Shown here one piece after another: positions 32,428 to 39,609 of a stretch of DNA of 64,000 nucleotides. The translations under genes were made by a program, and so were the position numbers. The notes below the pieces were generated by a model. That model ran no database searches. It was not told the origin of the DNA and saw only the letters and a list, made by a program, of their open reading frames with translations. Source of the DNA: Eubacterium sp. CAG:251 (GTDB lineage Bacteria; Bacillota; Clostridia; Oscillospirales; Acutalibacteraceae); NCBI GenBank assembly GCA_000436835.1, contig FR889135.1:1-64000 (forward strand). The letters run 5' to 3'. Position 1 is the first letter of the stretch. Every line of letters begins with the position of its first letter.

Positions 32428-32448
32428 TTTAAAATATTATACAATATG

Positions 32449-32477
32449 TTGAAAAAATAAGCGAAAAGGTGTATATT
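32449..32477 (+). promoter_or_regulatory. Promoter of the serine hydrolase gene
   Basis: TTGAAA (32449-32454), 17-bp spacer, TATATT (32472-32477). The -10 box overlaps a GTG at 32469 that could otherwise be taken as the start codon, so translation must begin later. Confidence 0.7.
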
Positions 32478-32510
32478 AAGCATAGTAATAATTTTATTAA
32501 GGGGTACGTT

Positions 32511-34103
32511 ATGGAAAGACTTAAGGATTGCAATTTGGAACATTGCACACCGGAACAAGTCGGTGTAAAAAGCAGTGCCATTACAGCTTTTATTAATGAA
32601 ATAAATGAGAATAATTTAGGACTTCAAAGCTTTACAGTTGTAAGGCACGACAAGGTCTGCGCTCAAGGCTTTTTTAAACCATATAATAAAGATATTCCTC
32701 ACGTACTTTATTCTATGAGCAAAAGCGTTACGTCGACTGCTGTCGGCTTTGCAGTAAGCGAGGGACTTATTAATCTTAATGACAGGGTTGTTAAGTTTTT
32801 TCCTGAATATTTAATGAGTAAGCGCCCGTTTAACAGAATGATTACCGTCAGGATGCTTCTTACAATGCATTCGGATAAGCTTATTACCGTGCTTGACGAA
32901 AAAGGCGGTACAGATTGGGTTCAAAACTTTCTCAATGCTCCTTTTCTTCTTCCGCCTAATACCAAGTTTAATTATATAAGTGAAAATACCACGATGCTTT
33001 CTGCCATTATCACTAAGGTTACGGGTATGAGTGTTATTGATTATCTCTATCCTCGTATTTTTGAGCCTCTCGGAATTGAAAAGCCGTTTTGGGAAAGTGA
33101 CGGCAAAGGCAACAATGCAGGCGGTTGGGGCCTTTATATGAAAAGCGAGGACCTTGCAAAATTTTTCCTGCCCTATATTCACGGCGGCAAATGGAAAGAT
33201 GGCACTCAAATTATTCCTGAAATTTGGGTTAAAGAGGCAACAAGAAAGCAGGTTGACTCCGTATCTGACGGCTATATTGATAATATGATGGGCTACGGCT
33301 ATCAATTTTGGCGCAATCCTGTTTCTAACAGTTACAGAGCAGACGGACTTTTCGGTCAGCGTTGCTTTATGTTTCCTGAATATGATGCACTTGTAGTTCT
33401 TAACTGCGGAGAGGCGGAGGACTATAAGGTTATGAAAATCTTTTGGAAATATTTTCCTGAGTGTTTCGGCTACGGTGAACTTCCTGAAAACAAGGCGGAA
33501 TATCAACAAATGCTTGACACTATTGATAATTGCAGTGTTGAGGATTTGCCGAAGAGTGAGCGTAACCGTGAGCTTGAGGAAAAGATTTCAGGCAGGCTTA
33601 TTACCTGCAAAACAAGCGAATTTGTTTCTGTTGTATCAATCACAATTACTCAAATGTGGTTTAAAAAACCCGGCGAGATAAGCGAAATGAAGCTTACATT
33701 TGACGATGAAAAGCTTACTTTTTATTGGAAAGAAAAGGAATATGAAAACACGATTGACGTCGGCTTAAACGGTGAATATGGAATAAGCAAGATGACTTTA
33801 GGCGACGTTACATATCATGCATATTCCAAAGCCGCTTGGAAAGAGGACGGCACTCTTGATTTGTGGATTAGACCGATTGAAACATCTCATGTAAGAAAGT
33901 TTAATTTTAAGTTTAATGACGACGATACGGTTAAAATTACAAATATTATGAACCCGACCTTGCAGGAACTTGTTATTTATTATATGACGTTTACGGGATA
34001 TCCTGTGAAAGGCGACTTCACCAAAGAGGTAATTGAGAATACGGTAGAAAAGCTCGGTTTGCCGATAATTGAGCCGAATTTTAAAGGAAAATTTGTTGAA
34101 TAG
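32511..34103 (+). CDS. Serine hydrolase, class C beta-lactamase family
   Basis: This 530-aa protein starts at ATG 32511, 6 nt after AAGGGG; the GTG at 32469 lies within the promoter. The penicillin-binding-like domain (about 10-330) has the SxxK motif YSMSK (Ser68, Lys71) followed by SVTSTAVGFAVSEGLI, a Tyr-containing segment FNYISENTTMLS at the YxN position, and GGWGLYMKSEDLAKF. A C-terminal domain (about 375-530) is beta-rich and unassigned. No signal peptide is seen, so it is probably cytoplasmic. Members act as esterases, D-aminopeptidases or lactamases; true lactamase activity is unlikely. Confidence 0.85.
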   Translation: MERLKDCNLEHCTPEQVGVKSSAITAFINEINENNLGLQSFTVVRHDKVCAQGFFKPYNKDIPHVLYSMSKSVTSTAVGFAVSEGLINLNDRVVKFFPEYLMSKRPFNRMITVRMLLTMHSDKLITVLDEKGGTDWVQNFLNAPFLLPPNTKFNYISENTTMLSAIITKVTGMSVIDYLYPRIFEPLGIEKPFWESDGKGNNAGGWGLYMKSEDLAKFFLPYIHGGKWKDGTQIIPEIWVKEATRKQVDSVSDGYIDNMMGYGYQFWRNPVSNSYRADGLFGQRCFMFPEYDALVVLNCGEAEDYKVMKIFWKYFPECFGYGELPENKAEYQQMLDTIDNCSVEDLPKSERNRELEEKISGRLITCKTSEFVSVVSITITQMWFKKPGEISEMKLTFDDEKLTFYWKEKEYENTIDVGLNGEYGISKMTLGDVTYHAYSKAAWKEDGTLDLWIRPIETSHVRKFNFKFNDDDTVKITNIMNPTLQELVIYYMTFTGYPVKGDFTKEVIENTVEKLGLPIIEPNFKGKFVE

Positions 34104-34110
34104 ATGATTA

Positions 34111-34143
34111 AAACTGCCTTACTGTCAGTAAGGCAGTTTTTTT
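34111..34143 (+). terminator. Terminator after the serine hydrolase gene
   Basis: AAACTGCCTTACTG/CAGTAAGGCAGTTT nearly touch (34111-34138), followed by TTTTT. Confidence 0.92.
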
Positions 34144-34218
34144 ATTACAAAATTGTAATAGAAGAAAAATAATATATATGCTATTATATAATTATTAAAT
34201 AATATAAAGGTGAAACAA

Positions 34219-34893
34219 ATGGATATATTTTTATTAGAGGATGACGAAGCTATCGGCATAGGGCTTACTTATTCGCTTGAAAACGAGGGATATAACGTAA
34301 CGCTTGCAAAAAGCGTGAAAGAGGCGGAAAAAATTATTGATGAAAAGGAATTTTCGCTTTATATTCTTGATTTAACCCTGCCTGACGGAAGCGGTTATGA
34401 CGTTTGCAAAAGGATTAAAGCGAAAGGTGATTTACCTGTTATTTTTTTGACTGCGTATGATGATGAAGTTAATGTGATTATGGGCTTTGAGCTTGGTGCA
34501 GACGATTATATTTCAAAGCCGTTTAGAGTTAAGGAGCTTATGCTCAGAATTAAAAGCGTTATGCGCCGATATTCTAATGAAACGAGTGACGGAATAATCA
34601 AAATCAATAATCTTAAAATTAATACAAATGAGGCTAAGGTTTACAAAAATAATGAGGAAATTATTTTGACCGCTATGGAATACAGGCTTCTTTTAATCCT
34701 TTTGAGCAATAGGGGAAAGGTGCTTTCACGTACTGCGCTTCTTGAAAATATTTGGGATGTGGCAGGCGATTTTGTTGAGGATAACACACTGACCGTCTAT
34801 ATCAAAAGGCTTAGAGATAAAATTGAGGAGGACCCGGCAAAGCCTGAGTTTATAAAAACTGTTCGTGGGCTTGGGTATGTTATTGAAAAATGA
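34219..34893 (+). CDS. OmpR/PhoB-family response regulator
   Basis: This 224-aa two-component regulator has a receiver domain with acidic pair EDDE (7-10), phospho-acceptor Asp51 in YILDLTLPDG, and Lys100 in YISKPF. The C-terminal winged helix (about 130-224) has TAMEYRLLLILLSNRGKVLSR and VEDNTLTVYIKRLRDKIE. ATG 34219 is preceded by AAAGGTG; a GTG at 34210 overlaps that ribosome binding site and is rejected. Its stop overlaps the kinase start (ATGA). Likely targets are the two tandem operators at 35977 and 38846 in front of the ABC exporter genes (inference). Confidence 0.95.
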   Translation: MDIFLLEDDEAIGIGLTYSLENEGYNVTLAKSVKEAEKIIDEKEFSLYILDLTLPDGSGYDVCKRIKAKGDLPVIFLTAYDDEVNVIMGFELGADDYISKPFRVKELMLRIKSVMRRYSNETSDGIIKINNLKINTNEAKVYKNNEEIILTAMEYRLLLILLSNRGKVLSRTALLENIWDVAGDFVEDNTLTVYIKRLRDKIEEDPAKPEFIKTVRGLGYVIEK

Positions 34894-35882
34894 TTAATAA
34901 AGATGCAAAATTCACGGCTTTTTTCGGAATAGGGGTAACGGTACTTGCCTCAATAATCTGTTTTATTATAAATGCTTGGGCAGGTGCGATTTGCCTTATT
35001 TTAGGTATTATTTTGACAGGCGTATATTTTTATAATATCAAGAAAAGAAACGATAAAATTAACGAACTTAACAACTATCTTTCACTTATGTGTTCAGGTA
35101 ATTTTGACCTCGATATTATGGATAACAGCGAGGGCGAAATGTCGATACTCAAAAATAATCTTTATAAGATAATGACGCTTTTAAAAACGCAAAACGAGCA
35201 GCTTAATACGGACAAGCTATATCTTGCAAATTCGCTTGCCGATATATCACACCAGCTTAAAACTCCGCTAACGTCAATGATGGTGATGTCGGATTTATTA
35301 AAAGACGAAAAGGACGAGGGAAAGCGAAACGAATTTTTATCAATTATTGAAACTCAGCTTGATAAAATGAAATGGCTTATTACAAATCTTCTTAAAATTT
35401 CAAAACTTGACGCAGGCGCAACTGAATTTAAGCACGAAAAATTTAATATTGCACCTATTTTAGAAAAAAGTTTGAAGCAGTTTTACGTCACCTGCGACGT
35501 GAGAGAAATTGAAATTGTTAATGAAATAAATGATTTTGAATTTGTCGGTGATGAAAATTGGACGGGCGAGGCAATAGAAAATATTATTAAAAACTGCATT
35601 GAGCATACAAACAATAACGGCAAATTAAGATTTTTCAGCCGGAATACGAATGTTTATAATTCTCTTTTCATTCAGGATAACGGCTGCGGAATTACAAAAG
35701 AGGATTTACCCCATATTTTTGAACGCTTTTATCACGGCAAAAATTCATCAAGCGAGAGCGTTGGTATCGGGCTTGCGCTTGCAAAAACCGTGCTTGAAAA
35801 GGAAAAGGGCGATATTATTGTTAATTCAGAGCTTGGCAAGGGCAGCATTTTTGAATTAAGATTTTATAAAACAATAGTATAA
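34890..35882 (+). CDS. Membrane sensor histidine kinase
   Basis: This 330-aa kinase has two helices near the N-terminus (about 9-28 and 31-48) with almost no external loop, so it is an intramembrane-sensing type like those paired with peptide-export ABC systems. A HAMP-like linker follows, then HisKA with DISHQLKTPLTS (His121), and the ATPase domain with N-box IIKNCIEHTN, G1 IQDNGCGI and G2 GIGLALAK. It sits directly upstream of the FtsX-type exporter. The missing sensor domain suggests that the permeases themselves may sense the ligand, as in Bce-type modules (inference). Confidence 0.93.
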   Translation: MINKDAKFTAFFGIGVTVLASIICFIINAWAGAICLILGIILTGVYFYNIKKRNDKINELNNYLSLMCSGNFDLDIMDNSEGEMSILKNNLYKIMTLLKTQNEQLNTDKLYLANSLADISHQLKTPLTSMMVMSDLLKDEKDEGKRNEFLSIIETQLDKMKWLITNLLKISKLDAGATEFKHEKFNIAPILEKSLKQFYVTCDVREIEIVNEINDFEFVGDENWTGEAIENIIKNCIEHTNNNGKLRFFSRNTNVYNSLFIQDNGCGITKEDLPHIFERFYHGKNSSSESVGIGLALAKTVLEKEKGDIIVNSELGKGSIFELRFYKTIV

Positions 35883-35886
35883 ACTG

Positions 35887-35937
35887 CCTCCCTTAACAAG
35901 GGAGGTGATTGAAAAGCAATCGGAGGGATTTTGAGCG
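35887..35937. repeat. GGGAGG-type intergenic hairpin repeat
   Basis: The perfect palindrome CCTCCCTT-AAC-AAGGGAGG (35887-35905) is followed by GTGATTGAAAAGCAATCGG and AGGGATT. From memory, this resembles an intergenic repeat type frequent in gut Clostridia. It probably ends the two-component operon. Confidence 0.5.
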
Positions 35938-35976
35938 AAAAGCCTCGTCGTTGCAAACAAAGGTTATTTCAATATG

Positions 35977-36030
35977 TGACATTTTTGTAATATTAGCGTC
36001 ACGTGATTGTAAGTTTGAACTGTTATGACG
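35977..36030 (+). promoter_or_regulatory. Tandem operator and -10 region of the first permease gene
   Basis: Two direct repeats of the form GTsAC-N4/5-TTGTAA, at 35977-35991 and 35999-36013, lie exactly 22 bp (two helical turns) apart. A -10-like TATGAC follows at 36025-36030. No -35 consensus is present, as expected for an activator-dependent promoter. The same arrangement recurs at 38846. Confidence 0.75.
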
Positions 36031-36085
36031 GTGATAGTGTAAGGGGACTGTACCCATTTTTACACTGATGGGGGAGGTATTCATT

Positions 36086-38752
36086 ATGAGTATAACAAAA
36101 AAATTAGCCCTGCGCCATTTGAAGCAGAACAAAACAAGGTCGGTTTTAACTGTTTTAGGCATAACTATATCCGTAGTTATGCTTACTGTTATTTTTACCT
36201 GCGCCACCTCTTTTGCTCACTACTACGGCGAAAGAGCAATCAACACAAACGGAAATTGGCATTTCTTTGTTAAAACAGATTATGAAAGTGCAAAAAAATA
36301 TTTACTAAGCGATTCCTCGCTTAAAGATATAGGCTTTGAAAAGGATTTATCATCCGAGGAGCAAAGCTATAAGATTTATTCAGATAAAGCTAATTATTTA
36401 AGAACAGGTACGATATATCAGGGAGATGCACAGTATATTAAGGATACAGTCACCTGCAAATATGACGGCGCTTTGCCTAAAAGTGATAATGAAATTATGG
36501 TGGAACAGTCGCTTATTAAAAATAACGGGCTTGAACTAAAAATAGGCGACGAGATTAAAATTGCAGTCGGCTCAAGGCTTAAAGGCGATTTTGTCATTTT
36601 GCCGGTAATGGGCGATTACCAATTCGGCGAACGCTTTGAAAAGGAAAAGGACGAAACGTTTAAAGTTGTAGGTATTCTCCACAATAACGAGCCGACCGAG
36701 CGTGGCGCAATCATTCGTGGAATGAGTGATTTAAAAAGTAAAAATCTTGTTGCTTACGGTAAGATTAAAAAAGTCACTCCGTTTTCGTACATTAAAATCA
36801 ACGGTATTTATGATAAGTTCGGCTTTACGAAAAAGAAAAGGGCATTTAATGTGGGCGAAAATACAGGCTTTTTAAATTCAAGGCTTGCCTTTTCGATAGA
36901 CAAAAACGATTTGCCGCAGGTATTAAAGCTTACTGCAATCGGAATCGTTGTTTTTGCCGTAATTTTCGTTTCGTCATTTGCAATGATTTATAATTCCTTT
37001 GCGCTCTCTGTCGGCGAGCAAATCAAATACCTCGGTATGCTTTCCTCAGTCGGTGCAACAAGGAAACAGAAGAAAAAGACGCTCTATTTTGAGGGCGCAA
37101 TATTGGGAGGAATAGGAATTATTCTCGGCATAGCGCTTGGCTTGCTTACTACCTTTATATCGCAAAGCGCAATGAATGCCAAAATTGCCTCGATTATGGA
37201 GGGGTATAACGACAACATCAAATATTCAACTCATATTTCCCTGTGGGTGCTTTGCCTTATTGTTATTTTGGCGGCGCTGACTGTTTTTGTGTCAATCATT
37301 TCGCCCGTGCAAAAGGCGGCAAGAATTACTGCGATTGATGCGATTAGAAAAACGGACGAGATTAAGCGAAAAGGCAAAATCCGCACGCCGTTTATTATCA
37401 CTAAGCTTTTCGGCTTTGAGGGCGACATTGCATTTAAAAATTTAAGGCGCAACGGCAGAAAATCAAGGACGATTATCGCTTGTATATGTATTTGCGCAGT
37501 CCTCTTTTTAAGCTGTAATTATTTTTGCGAAACATTTAAGGATGCGTCAAACTTAGATTATGAAATTCCTTATCAGATTATGTATCAATACAGTGCCGAA
37601 AGCAAGGCACAGCTTGAAAAAGCAAGAAATTATTTGAAAACAAATAAAAGGGTAAAGCGATTTTATTCGATTTGGGCGAACTGGTATTCGCCGATTTCAA
37701 GAAGCGATATAAATCCTTATGATAATTCACGTGAGTATGATATGTCGTTTCATAATGAAAGCGTTTTTGTTGATAAATATAAATTTGTCGCAGCGCAGGA
37801 TATACAATATAACGCTCATTTGCTTGATGACGAGGATTTCAATGCGCTTTGCAAGAAAAACGGAATTGATTATAAAAAATATTACTCGCCCGATAAGGAC
37901 GGCTCGATTAAGACAATTGTAATGAACACAATTGACCGTAACGGTGAGCCGATTTTTAATAATAACCTACTCGGCAAAACTATCGGCGCATATGGCTTTG
38001 ATTTTGAAAAGACCGAAAGAGAAAATAAGCTCGACGAGGACGGGAATCAGATTAGTTTCTATTATAAGACCGGTCGCACATCTGTTTATAAATTCTGCGA
38101 TTTTATAAAATATGATAAGGATAATCCTATTTGTAATTTAGAGTCGGACGGTGTTGCTTTTTATGTGCCTAAGAGTGTATACGATAAATATTCTGATGAT
38201 GATTCGTTTTATTTCGATTACGGTATTGAAACCGACGAGCCGTACAAGGTTGAAAAGGAACTTAAGGACTATTTGTCCGAAAACGAGGCGGATGGTGACG
38301 TATATAACATTTATTATTGGACGATGAAGGAAAAGAGCATTATATCCGCTGTTCAATTTTTGTCCTATGCTTTCATTTTGCTGATTACATTAATAACAGT
38401 ATTTAATATAATCAACACAATGACGGCGCAGATTGCAAACAGGAAAAAGGAGCTTGCAATGCTGAAAAGCGTTGGTATGACGCCGAAGGAGTTTAAAAAG
38501 ACGTTGATTTTTGAAAGTATGTTTTACGGTTTATTCGGTTTGCTTTTTGGTGTGCCGCTAAGCCTTGTTATTAACAGAGTGGTGGGATATATTATTTCAA
38601 AGGATAATCCTATTCCGTTTTCTGTCAATATTTGGCTTTATCTTATTGCCTGCGTGGCAGTATTTGTTATCATAGGTCTTACTATGATTTATTCATTAAA
38701 GCTTATTAAAAACAATTCTATTATTGATTCATTAAAGGACGATACAAACTGA
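36086..38752 (+). CDS. FtsX-type ABC exporter permease, copy 1
   Basis: This 888-aa MacB/FtsX-family permease starts at ATG 36086 behind GGGGGAGG. It has a first helix at about 15-38, an external region of about 220 residues, three helices (about 280-400), a fifth helix (about 463-482, CICICAVLFLSCNYFC), a second external region, then three C-terminal helices (about 750-880). Each half ends with an FtsX-type block (YLGMLSSVGATRKQKKKTLYFEGA, and the C-terminal ELAMLKSVGMTPKEFKKTLIFES). It probably pairs with the ATPase at 38926 and the second permease to expel peptides or lipids. It lies downstream of the two-component genes and the tandem operator. Confidence 0.9.
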   Translation: MSITKKLALRHLKQNKTRSVLTVLGITISVVMLTVIFTCATSFAHYYGERAINTNGNWHFFVKTDYESAKKYLLSDSSLKDIGFEKDLSSEEQSYKIYSDKANYLRTGTIYQGDAQYIKDTVTCKYDGALPKSDNEIMVEQSLIKNNGLELKIGDEIKIAVGSRLKGDFVILPVMGDYQFGERFEKEKDETFKVVGILHNNEPTERGAIIRGMSDLKSKNLVAYGKIKKVTPFSYIKINGIYDKFGFTKKKRAFNVGENTGFLNSRLAFSIDKNDLPQVLKLTAIGIVVFAVIFVSSFAMIYNSFALSVGEQIKYLGMLSSVGATRKQKKKTLYFEGAILGGIGIILGIALGLLTTFISQSAMNAKIASIMEGYNDNIKYSTHISLWVLCLIVILAALTVFVSIISPVQKAARITAIDAIRKTDEIKRKGKIRTPFIITKLFGFEGDIAFKNLRRNGRKSRTIIACICICAVLFLSCNYFCETFKDASNLDYEIPYQIMYQYSAESKAQLEKARNYLKTNKRVKRFYSIWANWYSPISRSDINPYDNSREYDMSFHNESVFVDKYKFVAAQDIQYNAHLLDDEDFNALCKKNGIDYKKYYSPDKDGSIKTIVMNTIDRNGEPIFNNNLLGKTIGAYGFDFEKTERENKLDEDGNQISFYYKTGRTSVYKFCDFIKYDKDNPICNLESDGVAFYVPKSVYDKYSDDDSFYFDYGIETDEPYKVEKELKDYLSENEADGDVYNIYYWTMKEKSIISAVQFLSYAFILLITLITVFNIINTMTAQIANRKKELAMLKSVGMTPKEFKKTLIFESMFYGLFGLLFGVPLSLVINRVVGYIISKDNPIPFSVNIWLYLIACVAVFVIIGLTMIYSLKLIKNNSIIDSLKDDTN

Positions 38753-38760
38753 CACAAAGC

Positions 38761-38790
38761 CGTAGGGGCGAACATTGTTCGCCTTTTCTC
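38761..38790 (+). repeat. Single palindromic repeat used as terminator
   Basis: CGTAGGGGCGAACA followed by TTGTTCGCC and TTTTCTC carries the same core palindrome as at 2501 and the elements at 5717 and 13317. It lies 9 nt after the permease stop. Confidence 0.75.
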
Positions 38791-38845
38791 AAAATCTGCA
38801 TACGGTTGTGCGCCGGATTTTGTATTCGTATTCAAATTTAGGTAA

Positions 38846-38899
38846 GTGACAAAATTGTAATTAAACAGTCACACGATTGTAAGTTCATACTGGTATTAT
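38846..38899 (+). promoter_or_regulatory. Tandem operator and -10 of the exporter ATPase/permease 2 operon
   Basis: Direct repeats at 38846-38860 (GTGACAAAATTGTAA) and 38868-38882 (GTCACACGATTGTAA) are 22 bp apart, with -10 TATTAT at 38894-38899. Spacing is identical to the operator at 35977. A half-site match (ACAAAATTGTAAT) is at 34147-34159, upstream of the regulator gene itself. Confidence 0.8.
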
Positions 38900-38925
38900 G
38901 GACTCATCGAAAGGAGATAACTACT

Positions 38926-39609
38926 ATGAAAATACTTGAAGTTACAAATTTATGCAAAACATACGGCAAGGGCGACACAATGGTTAAGGCTCTTGATAAC
39001 GTTTCGTTTTCAGTAGAAAAAGGTGAGTTCCTTGCTATTATCGGGCCGAGCGGTTCGGGCAAGTCAACGCTTCTTCATATCCTCGGCGGTGTAGATGTGC
39101 CGACAAGCGGCAGTGTTGTTATTAATCAAACCGATATTTCAAATCTTGATGAAACGGCACTTGCAATTTTTCGTCGCAGGCAGATAGGCCTTATTTATCA
39201 GTTTTATAATCTTATTCCTATTTTGACTGTTCAGGAAAATTTGACCTTGCCGCTTCTTCTTGACGGCAGAAAGCCGGATAAAAAGCAAATTGATACTCTT
39301 GTAAAGCGTCTTGGCTTGGAAAACAGGCTTGACCATTTGCCAAATCAGCTTTCAGGCGGTCAGCAGCAGCGTGTATCAATCGGACGTGCACTTGTCAACA
39401 ATCCTGCGCTTATGCTTGCAGACGAGCCTACGGGAAATCTTGACAGCGAAAACAGTAAGGAGATTATTTCTCTTTTAAGGCAATTTAATAAAGAATTTAA
39501 CCAAACTGTAATTATTATCACTCACGATGAAAAAATTGCAAATTCAGCCGACCGTGTAATCACAATTGAGGACGGCAAAATCACCGGGGATGAGGTGAGA
39601 ATAGGTTGA
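38926..39609 (+). CDS. MacB/LolD-type ABC exporter ATPase
   Basis: This 227-aa ATPase has Walker A GPSGSGKST (about 39), Q-loop FYNLIPILTVQENL, signature LSGGQQQRVSIGRAL (about 142), Walker B LMLADEPTGNLDSE (about 165) and a switch His in IITHD. These are classic MacB/LolD/BceA features. AAAGGAGA precedes the ATG. Its stop overlaps the start of permease 2. As only one ATPase is present for two FtsX permeases, a heteromeric pump or alternative pairing is likely. Confidence 0.95.
   Translation: MKILEVTNLCKTYGKGDTMVKALDNVSFSVEKGEFLAIIGPSGSGKSTLLHILGGVDVPTSGSVVINQTDISNLDETALAIFRRRQIGLIYQFYNLIPILTVQENLTLPLLLDGRKPDKKQIDTLVKRLGLENRLDHLPNQLSGGQQQRVSIGRALVNNPALMLADEPTGNLDSENSKEIISLLRQFNKEFNQTVIIITHDEKIANSADRVITIEDGKITGDEVRIG

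Noticed and set aside
32469..32510. GTG start of the serine hydrolase
   Set aside because: It overlaps the promoter -10 box; ATG 32511 has AAGGGG upstream.
32811..33509. 232-codon minus-strand frame inside the serine hydrolase gene
   Set aside because: It is antisense to a well-supported gene, and the translation has no recognisable domain or start signal.
35893..36207. Minus-strand 104-codon frame across the exporter promoter
   Set aside because: It overlaps the tandem operator, has no ribosome binding site or known motif, and runs antisense into the permease start.
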